A stretch of 64,000 nucleotides of DNA from Paenibacillus andongensis (GTDB lineage Bacteria > Bacillota > Bacilli > Paenibacillales > NBRC-103111): positions 6,145,001 through 6,209,000 of the forward strand of contig NZ_CP104467.1 of assembly GCF_025369935.1 (NCBI RefSeq). The letters are read 5' to 3'. Shown piece by piece: positions 17,311 to 29,046 of the stretch; positions within the stretch are counted from its first letter, which is position 1; each line of letters opens with the position of its first letter. The notes beneath the pieces are model-generated. The model was not told the DNA's origin. It did no database searches and worked only from the letters and a program-made list of their open reading frames with translations. The translations under genes and the position numbers were made by a program.

Positions 17311-18189
17311 CTAACCTTTAATCGCTCCGATCAGAGCGCCTTTGACGAAATATTTTTGGAGAAAAGGATATACAAGCAGAATCGGTACCGTTGCCACAAT
17401 AATGGTCGCGTACTTCAACGTAACCGTTAGCATGGCCGAGGCGCCGTCTGAGGCTCCTAAGTTGGAGCTTGCTTCCCCTTGGAGCAAAATTTCGCGCAGC
17501 ACAAGCTGCAGCGGATAGAGCGACCGGTCCTGCAAGAAAATCATCGCGTTAAACCAAGAATTCCAATGACTGACGCCATAATACAATAACATAACGGCAA
17601 TAACCGGCATGGAAAGCGGCAAAATGATTCGGAACAAAATGACAAAGTCATTCGCTCCATCTATTTTGGCCGACTCCTCCAACGCATCAGGAATCGCTTC
17701 GAACGCGGTTTTCATCAGAATGAGATTAAAGGTGTTAATCGCTTGAGGAATAATGAGTGCCCATAGCGAATCGACGAGTCCAACTCCTTTAATCGTCAAG
17801 TAGAGAGGAATCAATCCACCGCTGAAAAACATCGTGAACACGATAAATAGCAGAAGCGGTTTACGGTAAGCCAAGCTTTTCCTTGATAATGCGTAGGCCC
17901 CGAAAGCTGTAAGTACGATATTGAAAAACAGACCCACCAGCACTACAAAAAACGTATTCCCGTATCCTTTCAGGATCATGGGGTTTCGAAACACATTTGT
18001 GTAAGCATCCAGTGAAAATCCGAGCGGCCGCCATAAAATGCCTTTGTGCCCCATCAGAGCCCCAGCATCACTAACGGACGCAAACGCCACATAAACAATG
18101 GGATATATCGTAATGATCATTAAGAAAGTCAAGAAAATCACATTGATAGAATCAAAGCTTTTTTCTGAAAATGTTGCCCGATTCAGCAT
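17311..18189 (-). CDS. carbohydrate ABC transporter permease (LplC/YtcP type)
   Basis: A 292-residue membrane protein with about six helices. The EAA loop reads LEESAKIDGANDFVILFRIILPL, and the end QKYFVKGALIGAIKG is characteristic of LplC/YtcP permeases. AGGAGG lies 8 nt before the ATG. It pairs with the LplB-like permease encoded immediately upstream and with the LplA-like binding protein. Operon order (regulator, binding protein, permeases, hydrolases) indicates uptake of an oligosaccharide later cut by the GH95-like enzyme. Confidence 0.92.
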   Translation of the reverse strand: MLNRATFSEKSFDSINVIFLTFLMIITIYPIVYVAFASVSDAGALMGHKGILWRPLGFSLDAYTNVFRNPMILKGYGNTFFVVLVGLFFNIVLTAFGAYALSRKSLAYRKPLLLFIVFTMFFSGGLIPLYLTIKGVGLVDSLWALIIPQAINTFNLILMKTAFEAIPDALEESAKIDGANDFVILFRIILPLSMPVIAVMLLYYGVSHWNSWFNAMIFLQDRSLYPLQLVLREILLQGEASSNLGASDGASAMLTVTLKYATIIVATVPILLVYPFLQKYFVKGALIGAIKG

Positions 18190-18204
18190 GAGAATGCCTC
18201 CTTT

Positions 18205-19161
18205 CTACCATAAGCTAGTATCATTAAATTTACGGCTTAACCAGTTGGAACAAATGAGCAAAATAAAATTGATCACAGAGTTAAACAAGCCAACTGCTGA
18301 GCTAAAGCTATAATTGAAATCTTGTAAACCGACCCGGTACACGTAAGAAGATATCACATCGGCCGTTTCATAAGTGCCTGGATTGTAAAGCAAAATGATT
18401 TTTTCGAACCCGACGTTCATCATTTTTCCGATCTCCAAAATGAGCAGAATGATGATCGTCGGCATTAAGCCGGGAAGCGTCACATTCGTCATCTGTTTCC
18501 ATCTGCCTGCGCCGTCTATTTTAGCCGCTTCATATTGCTCCTGATCAATGCCGGTCAAAGCCGCCAAAAAGATGATCGTTCCCCAACCGATATGCTGCCA
18601 CACACCCGACGATACATAGACGGAACGGAAAAAGCTCGGTTCAAGTAAAAATGTCGTTCGCTCCCCGCCGAAAAAGGCAATCACATCATTTATGACGCCA
18701 TCACTGACGGTGAAATCTTTGATGATGCCGCAGATGACAACCAGTGAAATGAAATGAGGCATATACGTAAGGGTCTGAACCGTGCGTTTAAATAAGGCAT
18801 GTCTCACTTCATTGAGAAGAAGCGCTAGCACGATCGGTGCCGGGAATCCGAACAATAGCTGATAGAAGCTGATAAGTACTGTGTTTTTTATTGTCCTCCA
18901 GAAATAAGGTCCGGTAAAGAAGGCTTGAAAATGTTCAAAGCCTACCCAATCGCTCCCCCAAATGCCAAGTCGTGGAGAAAAATCCTTAAAGGCAATAATA
19001 GCTCCATACATCGGCCCATAATGAAAGATCACATAATAAAGCAGCACTGGGATGAGCATGACATAAAGCAGTTTATTTCTACGAATATCGATCAATATCC
19101 CTAGTCGGGATCTCTTTTTCGCAATGAAGGGAATGATTGTTTCAGGACTCATTGTGTTCAT
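18205..19161 (-). CDS. carbohydrate ABC transporter permease (LplB/YteP type)
   Basis: A 318-residue membrane protein. After a basic N-terminus (RRNKLLYVMLIPVLLYYVIFHYGPMYG, typical of LplB) there are about six transmembrane helices and the EAA loop YEAAKIDGAGRWKQMTNVTLPGL. The ribosome site GGGAGCAG precedes the ATG; a second ATG three codons in is possible. Sits 15 nt upstream of the LplC-type gene. No ATPase is encoded, so it presumably uses a shared MsmX-like subunit. Confidence 0.92.
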   Translation of the reverse strand: MNTMSPETIIPFIAKKRSRLGILIDIRRNKLLYVMLIPVLLYYVIFHYGPMYGAIIAFKDFSPRLGIWGSDWVGFEHFQAFFTGPYFWRTIKNTVLISFYQLLFGFPAPIVLALLLNEVRHALFKRTVQTLTYMPHFISLVVICGIIKDFTVSDGVINDVIAFFGGERTTFLLEPSFFRSVYVSSGVWQHIGWGTIIFLAALTGIDQEQYEAAKIDGAGRWKQMTNVTLPGLMPTIIILLILEIGKMMNVGFEKIILLYNPGTYETADVISSYVYRVGLQDFNYSFSSAVGLFNSVINFILLICSNWLSRKFNDTSLW

Positions 19162-19270
19162 TTCTCTGCTCCCTCTCTATCCTTGGGCTAATTTACTTGC
19201 AGGTGAATACCAACTACTTAGTATGAGAGGCGTAGTTTTCCGTATTCACCTGCAAGATGCCCTAAAGGTA

Positions 19271-20905
19271 TTATCTTTTGTTGTAGCGGTCAAGCGCATC
19301 CTGATAAATTTTCGTCACCTTATCGATACCCATTTCATTAATGCGTTTTACATACTCATCAAACTTCTCGACGGGTTCCTTGCCCATGATGAATTTCACG
19401 AACATTTCTTCTTTATAACTGGTAATCGCTGTGTTAAGTTTGGCCAATTCTTTACTTTCTTCTACCGTTGGAGTTATGAATAGTGGCATTACATGCTTAG
19501 CCGCGTCCGTTTCACCCCAAATTTTAATCGCTTCGTCCTGTTCCTTGAATGTGTTGAAGCTTTTTCGAACATCACCTAGAAAAGGGCCATTCGGTTTCGT
19601 ATATTGGGATACCATTTGTTGCAGGTTAAACTTCTCATTTTTAGTAATTTTTTCGCTAAATTTAGGGACATTGTTTTCCATCTTGTAGCTCTCGCCTTCA
19701 ATACCGAAGTTGAACAGCAGGCTGCCTTTTTCACCGTAAGCATAATCCAACCATTTAACGGCAAGCTCAGCATTCTTCGAATCGCCTGTTACCGCTTTGC
19801 TGGCAACCGGATTGTACTTGAAGTCACGCTGTCCGATAAAAGCGCGTTCCCCTTGCTTCAAGGTCGGATACGGAGCAGCAACCAGTTGGAATTTCGGGTT
19901 TTTCTTCTTCCCGGTATCCATCCATCTGCCCATGCCGCCGCTTAAAAGACCTACCGTTGCTCCCGCACTGTCACTCATTAATTTGTTGTCCAGCGCTTTG
20001 GAATCCGTGTTAAGCGCAAAGTCTTTATCAAGCAGTCCTTCCGCATACCATTTACGCAGCAAGGTCAAAGCATCTTTAAACTGCGGATCGATTGGACCGT
20101 ATCTGACTTTGCCTTGATCATCGATATAAAACAGATTAGCCGTTTTAAAGGCGCCAATGAAGGCGTCCTGAATGTTCAGCTCGTTACTATACTGGGCAGT
20201 AAACGGTGCGGATGCGCCTTTCTTTTCTTTAAATGCTTTTAATACCGTATACCATTCGTCGATCGTCGTCGGAACCTGCAGGTTTAATTCATCCAGCCAG
20301 TCCTTGCGAATCATCGGACCTCGGAACACTAACCCATTGTCGGGACGAATCATCGGGAATACGTAATATTTGCCGCTGTCCGTTTTGATCATCTTGTCTA
20401 ATTCCTTGTCTTGCTGAAGCAATTTCTTTAAGTTCGGCGCATTCTTGTCGATCAAATCATTAAGCGGAAGAATGACTTTATCTGCAATTGCTTTCTCGGG
20501 TCCGCCCGGATAAGCCGCAGTTCCGCCTCCACCCCAGTTATATTCAATAACATCCGGTAATTTATTAGATGCAATCATCAGATTGAACTGCTCCTTCGAT
20601 TGCCCATCTGCCGGATGTGTATACTTCACTTTCACACCGGTTTCTTTTTCAAGCTGCATGCCAAAAGGTGATTCCGCCAGATTTGGAACAAAAGATGCCA
20701 AGTTGGTGTCGATCTGCTCCCAAGACGTTAGCGTTTCTTGTGTACTGATTGGATACTTAACTCCAGCTGCTGTTGGAGCAGCAGATGCTTTAGGTGAAGA
20801 TGTGCTCACACCAGCCTCTTGTTTAGAACAACCAACGAACATACTAGATGCTACAACAACGCTTAATGCCATACTCAAAGACTTCTTGTTCACATATGTC
20901 CCCAT
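19271..20905 (-). CDS. LplA-like extracellular solute-binding lipoprotein
   Basis: A 544-residue precursor. The signal sequence ends in the lipobox FVGC with the lipidated Cys at residue 26, then a Ser/Ala/Pro linker. The large size (about 520 mature residues) and motifs such as NKLPDVIEYNWGGGG and IRKDWLDELNLQVPTTIDEWY are typical of LplA-type binding proteins of Bacillus/Paenibacillus oligosaccharide transporters. It heads the structural genes; a 196-nt gap containing a TGCAC-TTCG-GTGCA hairpin separates it from the regulator gene's terminator. Confidence 0.92.
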   Translation of the reverse strand: MGTYVNKKSLSMALSVVVASSMFVGCSKQEAGVSTSSPKASAAPTAAGVKYPISTQETLTSWEQIDTNLASFVPNLAESPFGMQLEKETGVKVKYTHPADGQSKEQFNLMIASNKLPDVIEYNWGGGGTAAYPGGPEKAIADKVILPLNDLIDKNAPNLKKLLQQDKELDKMIKTDSGKYYVFPMIRPDNGLVFRGPMIRKDWLDELNLQVPTTIDEWYTVLKAFKEKKGASAPFTAQYSNELNIQDAFIGAFKTANLFYIDDQGKVRYGPIDPQFKDALTLLRKWYAEGLLDKDFALNTDSKALDNKLMSDSAGATVGLLSGGMGRWMDTGKKKNPKFQLVAAPYPTLKQGERAFIGQRDFKYNPVASKAVTGDSKNAELAVKWLDYAYGEKGSLLFNFGIEGESYKMENNVPKFSEKITKNEKFNLQQMVSQYTKPNGPFLGDVRKSFNTFKEQDEAIKIWGETDAAKHVMPLFITPTVEESKELAKLNTAITSYKEEMFVKFIMGKEPVEKFDEYVKRINEMGIDKVTKIYQDALDRYNKR

Positions 20906-21063
20906 GTAAATCCCCCTCAGATGAATTGTTTCTATGCACTTCGGTGCACCGTGGTTTCATTATGTAACGAAAACCATGCAGCGGATATCGTTAAAACCGA
21001 AACTGCATCATTAAAATCGCTAATAATCAACCTTCAATTTACGCAATCGCTATGTAAAAACGG

Positions 21064-21092
21064 AAAAGCCGCGCAAGCATGCTTGTACGGCT
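21064..21092 (-). terminator. terminator of the AraC-type regulator gene
   Basis: An inverted repeat AGCCG-CGCAAGCATGCTTGT-CGGCT ends in TTTT on the reverse strand just after the regulator stop. The T-run is short, so termination may be partial, with read-through into the transporter genes. Confidence 0.6.
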
Positions 21093-21101
21093 CCTTTCAT
21101 G

Positions 21102-23417
21102 TCATTGAATATCTTTATATTTACCCGGTGTAATGCCCTCGAATTTCTTAAAAATCCGATTAAACGTATTCATGTCCGAGTATCCGACTTTTTTCGCAAT
21201 GTCCGTGACAGATAAGACTTGAAGAGCAAGCAGCCGCTTTGCTTCTTCTAATCGGGTTCTGCTGATAAAATCAAGCAGCGCTTCGCCCGTCTGTGCTTTG
21301 AACTGTTTGGATAAATAGGAAGGCGTTAGCCCAAATTTATCGCCTACCATTGAGATGTTCAGATTCTCCTCAGCGTAATTGCTTTTGACATACAGGGTGA
21401 CCTGCTGGCTAAGTTGGTTGTGATCCTGCCCACGGTCATCTTGAACGAATTGGCACACCTGGCTCAGTACTTCTCGAATCTGAACCTTCATTTCTTTGAT
21501 CGTTGAACTGCTCATCAATCGGTCAATTTGATCTGTTTCGATAAACGCCCGATTACTGCTGTTCGTACCGATTTCATCCATCGTTTTCAGCAAGGTGCTG
21601 GTCAAATCGAACATGAGACACTTAGCGAGCGGAACGGACAAGGACGCGTCCGACACATTAATCTCGATGATTTCGTTAATGATCGCATTCGATTTCTCAA
21701 AATCGCCTGATTTCACAAAATTAATCAGCTGATGCTCTACAGGCAATGGATAATAATAGCTTCTGGATTGCCTAATCGTTTCTGAACTCGGTAAATCCTC
21801 GTACCCAATAATTTCTCCGCTCCCCATAACGAGCCTGTACTCCAAGGCTGCCAAGGTTTGCTGGTAAGCTGTAGGGATCCCATACATCTCCTGATGGATG
21901 CCGCTGATCGCCACAGTCAAATGGACATGGAAATGGTCCAGCAAGAATGATTTCACCTGCTCGGCAATGTGCTTCAACTCTTGCGAATCCGGATCTGTCC
22001 CGAAATTTACGATGCACGCTTGCATATTGTCTACTTCCGTAATGAAGGCCCGATTGTGATGACCGATCACTTCTTCAGCGACGTTCATAATAATGAAATG
22101 CAGCATCCTCACCTTCTCGGGAGCCGCATATTCGTCGATCTCAAACTTGCCGAAATGCTCGATGTGGAATAACAGAACAGCAAAATACGGCGATGCCAGC
22201 TGAATATCGTGAGCTGCAAGCGATTCGTGTATGGGGACATTTTGTTCCAAACGGCCTTTCAGCAGCCCCTGAAGAAAATGCGAACGAATAGCATCACGAT
22301 GCTGATGCAGCCGGCGGTCAATCTGTTCTTTTTCTGCGAACGTATTGTTCAACGCATCCTGTAAAAATCCGTACTCATTCGAGCCTTCATGAAAGGATAT
22401 CCCTGATTTCACAGAAAAGCTCCGAATAAGCAAGTTGATTGGGCCATAATTTTTTCTCAAAAAGAGATAGGTGACAAGTCCCCCCATGATAAGGCTCAAG
22501 ATCACACTGGCGTAAATCAGCTTCTTCATGTATTTCATCTTATCGTCAAATAATTCGGCGGGAATCGTTGATATGTATTTCCACCCTGTGCTGCTAGAGG
22601 TGATATAGGAAACGGCTGACCTTTTGCCGGAATCCGCACTGAGAAACATCCCATTTTTACCAGAAAGCTTATCGTAATCCAGAAAGTCCATCCTAGATTC
22701 AAAGCCAGTTGAAGCAACTAGACGGTTTTCCTTATCTAAAACAGCTATCGAGGTTTTATCCGACGTGGATGGGATATTATCCAGAAGCTTCGAATCCTTA
22801 ATCACAAACATGATGACCGCGCCTGGATGATCCGGGTTGGCGAGTATGACGGATTTCGCATACATCACTGCTTTGACTGCATGGCCGTCTTCCCTAAACG
22901 TGATGGGTGCATATTCCTGGATGTAAGGCTTCTCAAAGAACTTAGCCCACTCCTCATAACTCATCCCGTCTTTCTCGCGTATCTTTTCGTACAGCATGCG
23001 GCTGTTTGTGTGATCACGTGTGGATATCACCGTGTCGCTGTTCCTGTAGTAGATGTAGATTTGTTCAATGAAATCATTCGCTGTCTGGTATACCCGCAGA
23101 TCGTTAGCGATGCTGACCAGATCGTAATAGTCGTTATCCGTCAAAGGCTTCACCGTGTTCATGAAACCGGTTACCAATTTACTCAAAGCAATTTCCAAGC
23201 TTAATCGTTCTATACCGCGAAGGCTGTTATCTATCGCCTGTTCCATCTGCTCCAGAGCTGAATTGTTCGCACGGTTGACTTCCGATTCCACGACGTGCCA
23301 GGCTGCTGCGTATAGAATCCCACTTATAATAATCGGGATCAAAAGTACAGAGATATATGAGATGAGCCACGTGACAATAACACTGCGTTTGTTGAACCGG
23401 ATTCGAGCAAGACTCAT
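21102..23417 (-). CDS. membrane-bound AraC-family transcriptional regulator
   Basis: A 771-residue one-component regulator. One transmembrane helix near residues 15-37, an extracytoplasmic Cache-like sensor region, a second helix near 290-310 (MKKLIYASVILSLIMGGLVTYLF), a long cytoplasmic region, and two AraC helix-turn-helix units at the C-terminus ending VGYSDMNTFNRIFKKFEGITPGKYKDIQ. This architecture senses an extracellular sugar and binds DNA directly. The ATG at 23417 has GAGGGG upstream; the frame is open for 58 more codons without features. It lies upstream of the transporter and hydrolase genes, which it presumably activates. Confidence 0.86.
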   Translation of the reverse strand: MSLARIRFNKRSVIVTWLISYISVLLIPIIISGILYAAAWHVVESEVNRANNSALEQMEQAIDNSLRGIERLSLEIALSKLVTGFMNTVKPLTDNDYYDLVSIANDLRVYQTANDFIEQIYIYYRNSDTVISTRDHTNSRMLYEKIREKDGMSYEEWAKFFEKPYIQEYAPITFREDGHAVKAVMYAKSVILANPDHPGAVIMFVIKDSKLLDNIPSTSDKTSIAVLDKENRLVASTGFESRMDFLDYDKLSGKNGMFLSADSGKRSAVSYITSSSTGWKYISTIPAELFDDKMKYMKKLIYASVILSLIMGGLVTYLFLRKNYGPINLLIRSFSVKSGISFHEGSNEYGFLQDALNNTFAEKEQIDRRLHQHRDAIRSHFLQGLLKGRLEQNVPIHESLAAHDIQLASPYFAVLLFHIEHFGKFEIDEYAAPEKVRMLHFIIMNVAEEVIGHHNRAFITEVDNMQACIVNFGTDPDSQELKHIAEQVKSFLLDHFHVHLTVAISGIHQEMYGIPTAYQQTLAALEYRLVMGSGEIIGYEDLPSSETIRQSRSYYYPLPVEHQLINFVKSGDFEKSNAIINEIIEINVSDASLSVPLAKCLMFDLTSTLLKTMDEIGTNSSNRAFIETDQIDRLMSSSTIKEMKVQIREVLSQVCQFVQDDRGQDHNQLSQQVTLYVKSNYAEENLNISMVGDKFGLTPSYLSKQFKAQTGEALLDFISRTRLEEAKRLLALQVLSVTDIAKKVGYSDMNTFNRIFKKFEGITPGKYKDIQ

Positions 23418-23566
23418 TGGATTACCCCTCATCGCCATGATGTAACTGCTTTCACCACCATTATACAGAAAATATCGAAGGATTGAAGTTATTTCATTTT
23501 TTCCGAACATTTGAATGGAATTCACCTCTTCTTCAGAGGCTTCGTAAGGGCTATAGTGGTTACCCA

Positions 23567-23585
23567 TGTTGTAATTTCTACAACA
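23567..23585. promoter_or_regulatory. 19-bp palindrome, TGTTGTA-N5-TACAACA (site 1)
   Basis: Perfect 7-bp arms separated by ATTTC. The same arm sequence recurs at 23619 and as half-sites nearby, which is the pattern of a dimeric repressor operator array. The cognate factor is not recognised. Confidence 0.6.
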
Positions 23586-23618
23586 TTTCACACGCCCAAA
23601 GGCAATTTTACTCTTTGA

Positions 23619-23637
23619 TGTTGCAGTTTGTACAACA
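23619..23637. promoter_or_regulatory. 19-bp palindrome, TGTTGCA-N5-TACAACA (site 2)
   Basis: Second copy of the palindrome with one arm mismatch. Its centre is 52 bp from that of site 1, close to five helical turns, so both sites face the same side of the DNA. Confidence 0.6.
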
Positions 23638-23746
23638 TTTCGAACCCATTTATGGCGAAATGGCCTCTATGAAGCCCAATTTGTTGTACATTACATTATG
23701 AAACAATCAGAGGAGAGAGGTTTTTTACAACATCTTCTGAACAACA

Positions 23747-23775
23747 AAGGACCTGACGAAAACCGTCAGGTCCTT
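23747..23775 (-). terminator. terminator of the nrdIEF operon
   Basis: A 12-bp stem AAGGACCTGACG / CGTCAGGTCCTT with a 5-nt loop lies 9 nt after the nrdF stop. The T-run is modest (TTTG). Confidence 0.8.
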
Positions 23776-23783
23776 CTGTATAT

Positions 23784-24770
23784 TCAATCCCCAAAAAGGA
23801 AATCATCATCCGTCAACGCTTCAACGTGAATCGTGCGGACATAGCCGTTCCCTTTTTTCGAGAAAAAGTCATGCTGCTTCGTCTTCGTGCTCAGACCGTT
23901 AAGAACAATCGGATTAATATCCTCTTCTTCGAACATGGGATCTACACCCAAGTTCATGAACGCTTTATTCGCATTGTAGCGTAAGAAAGCTTTCACTTCT
24001 TCTGCCAAGCCCAAAGATCCGTAGAGACTTTCAGTATAGCTTTCCTCATTGGCATGAAGCTCCTTCAGCAGGGCGCACAATGTCGCATACGCCTCATCCT
24101 GCTCAGCAGGGCTTAACTCTGCATAAACCTCTTGTGCCAATACACCGATATACAGACCGTGAATACTCTCATCGCGTAAAATCAAATCGATGATTTCACC
24201 ACTGCTCGTCATTTTACCCTGTCCGGCTAAGTAAAGCGGATAATAGAAGCCGCTATAGAACAAGTAGCTTTCGAGCAGGACAGATGCTGCCATAGCCAAA
24301 TACAGCTCTTTAGGAGTTCCAATGTTTTCGTAGAAATGGGAAATCTTATTTGCCTTGAACTGCAAGTAAGGATTGCGTTCCACCCAAAGGAACAGCTCAT
24401 TGATTTCTTCCGTTGTAGACAACGTGGTGAAAATACTGCTGTATGACTTCGCATGTATTTGTTCCATCATACCCATGAAGCTTAGCACAGCTTTGCGCTG
24501 GAGCCCATCGACATGTTCAAGAATCTTCGGCATGCCAACGCCGCCTTGCATGGTATCGAGCAGCGTAAGGCCCCCGAGTACTTTCATGTAAAGCTCACGC
24601 TCCGCACCGCTTAATGTGATCCATGACATTTTATCATCAGATAATGGGATTTCCTCATCTGTCCAGAACTGCATAATATTTTGATTCCAGAAAGTGATCG
24701 TAAAATCATCATCGGGACGATTCCAGTTCACAGCTTTCTTGGCATTATTTAGGGTAGTGGCCGTACTCAT
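23784..24770 (-). CDS. nrdF: class Ib ribonucleoside-diphosphate reductase, beta subunit
   Basis: A 328-residue R2-type subunit. It carries the dinuclear-metal carboxylates and histidines of the ferritin-like fold, including [16 protein letters not shown] and [19 protein letters not shown], and the conserved C-terminal tail ending in acidic/aromatic DDDFLFGD, which docks into the alpha subunit. It generates the tyrosyl radical used by NrdE, with Mn activated through NrdI. It lies 22 nt after nrdE and is the last gene of nrdI-nrdE-nrdF. The operon does not include nrdH. Confidence 0.96.
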   Translation of the reverse strand: MSTATTLNNAKKAVNWNRPDDDFTITFWNQNIMQFWTDEEIPLSDDKMSWITLSGAERELYMKVLGGLTLLDTMQGGVGMPKILEHVDGLQRKAVLSFMGMMEQIHAKSYSSIFTTLSTTEEINELFLWVERNPYLQFKANKISHFYENIGTPKELYLAMAASVLLESYLFYSGFYYPLYLAGQGKMTSSGEIIDLILRDESIHGLYIGVLAQEVYAELSPAEQDEAYATLCALLKELHANEESYTESLYGSLGLAEEVKAFLRYNANKAFMNLGVDPMFEEEDINPIVLNGLSTKTKQHDFFSKKGNGYVRTIHVEALTDDDFLFGD

Positions 24771-24792
24771 ATATTTTCAATCCCCTTCCAAA

Positions 24793-27494
<2,702 letters not shown>

Positions 27495-27529
27495 TTTATA
27501 TCAATATATTGTGTTTGTCAACGAGTAAA

Positions 27530-27761
27530 AAGCCTCATTTTGACTACTAAAATACGTAAACCTAGACAGGACGTGGCTCGGAAGGCTTTGAAAATATTTT
27601 TTCGATTTCGACTTGATTTTTTGAATTTGTCGAATACAAGATTAGGGCTTTGAGCTCACTAGATATTGATCCATTCCATTCCAAAATATAGGCTCATTAA
27701 GCCGTCTCAGAGTCCGTCTAAGGTCTTTGATAGTGAAGATGCCACATTCCTATCCAGAAAC
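27530..27761. other. intergenic DNA between the nrd promoter and the serC terminator
   Basis: About 230 bp of AT-rich sequence. I see no ORF, RNA gene or clear repeat in it. Confidence 0.4.
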
Positions 27762-27805
27762 AAAAAAAGCTATTCACACGCACACGAGGGTGCCGTGAAT
27801 AGCTT
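27762..27805 (-). terminator. terminator of serC
   Basis: AGCTATTCAC and GTGAATAGCT arms, with an inner CACCC/GGGTG-like stem, are followed by seven T residues on the reverse strand, 12 nt after the serC stop. Confidence 0.88.
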
Positions 27806-27816
27806 CATCTTATTTC

Positions 27817-28905
27817 TTAACCGTTGCGTTTTTGGAAATCGTTCATGAATTCAGCGAGCGCTTTGCATGAGGCATAAGGAACAGCATTATACGTAGATGC
27901 TCTCAAACCACCTACACTGCGATGACCCTTCAACCCAACAAATCCGTTCTGCTCGGTTTCCTTGATGAACTTCTTCTCGAGCTCTTCATCCTGCAAGCGG
28001 AACGTGATATTCATCGCGGAACGACTGCCCGCATCAACAGGTCCACGGTAGAAACCACCGCTTTGATCGATTGCGCTATAAATGAGACCTGATTTCTCAA
28101 GGTTATTTTTCTGAATGACAGCTAGTCCACCTTGTTCCTGAATCCATTTCAATACTAGGTTCATCATGTAGATGGAATAAACGGGTGGTGTATTGTACAG
28201 GGAATTGTTTTTGCTATGGATTTCGTAGCGAAGCATGGTTGGAATCGTTTTAGGCAGATCCTGTAATAAATCTTCCTTAACAATAACCACAGTTACACCA
28301 GAAGGACCTAGATTCTTTTGCGCACCTGCATAGATCATACCGAATTTAGAAACATCAACTGGACGGCTCAAGATATCGCTGGACATGTCCCCAATTAACG
28401 GCACATTCCCTGTATCCGGAAAGCTTTGGAACTGAGCGCCTTCAATTGTTTCATTCGAAGTCAGATGCAGATAAGCGGAATCCGGATGAATGTTGATTTC
28501 ATGCAAGTCCGGAATTTTCATAAATTTCTGTTCTTTCGAACTTGCAGCGATGGCAACTTCTCCGAAAATGCTTGCTTCCTGAATAGCTTTCTCCGCCCAT
28601 GCACCTGTAAGCACATAGCTGCCTACTTTACCTGGCTTTAGAAAATTAAGCGGAATCATGGCGAATTGTGTACTCGCACCACCTTGCAGAAATTGCACTT
28701 GGTACCCATCAGGGATGCTAAAAATTTGTTTCAACAATTGTTGTGTTTCATTATGTACTTGCTCGAACTCCGCGCTGCGGTGAGAGATTTCCATAATGGA
28801 CATGCCGATGCCTTTAAATTCGACAAGCTCCTCTTGTGCTTTCTGCAGTACTTCGAGCGGTAATGCTGCAGGCCCTGCGTTAAAGTTATAGGCCCTATTT
28901 CCCAT
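27817..28905 (-). CDS. serC: phosphoserine aminotransferase
   Basis: A 362-residue PLP-dependent class V aminotransferase, the normal length for SerC. It begins MGNRAYNFNAGPAALP; VNAGP-type residues and the GASTQFAMIPLNF segment bind substrate, and GMIYAGAQKNLGPSGVTVVIV contains the Schiff-base lysine (AQKN). It converts 3-phosphohydroxypyruvate plus glutamate into phosphoserine, the second step of serine synthesis. The ATG at 28905 has AAGGTG upstream; the frame is open 21 codons further without family similarity. It stands alone here, without serA. Confidence 0.95.
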   Translation of the reverse strand: MGNRAYNFNAGPAALPLEVLQKAQEELVEFKGIGMSIMEISHRSAEFEQVHNETQQLLKQIFSIPDGYQVQFLQGGASTQFAMIPLNFLKPGKVGSYVLTGAWAEKAIQEASIFGEVAIAASSKEQKFMKIPDLHEINIHPDSAYLHLTSNETIEGAQFQSFPDTGNVPLIGDMSSDILSRPVDVSKFGMIYAGAQKNLGPSGVTVVIVKEDLLQDLPKTIPTMLRYEIHSKNNSLYNTPPVYSIYMMNLVLKWIQEQGGLAVIQKNNLEKSGLIYSAIDQSGGFYRGPVDAGSRSAMNITFRLQDEELEKKFIKETEQNGFVGLKGHRSVGGLRASTYNAVPYASCKALAEFMNDFQKRNG

Positions 28906-29046
28906 GAATGACCACACCTTTGCTTTTTGTATTATGGCTATGATAGCAATATTCTCTTCATGCATCAAGTAAAACCTCAGTTGGCAATGCTAGGAGAAGT
29001 ACGAAGAAGTGAACAGATTTGGATACAAAAGGAGCTTAATTTACTT

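Larger units (their letters stand above)
23418..23746. other. 330-bp non-coding region upstream of the AraC-type regulator
   Basis: No convincing ORF on either strand. It contains two near-perfect 19-bp palindromes (annotated separately), a further half-site TGTTGTA at 23682-23688 and a half-site TACAACA at 23726-23732. It is the probable promoter/operator region of the regulator gene, with a long leader. Confidence 0.5.
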
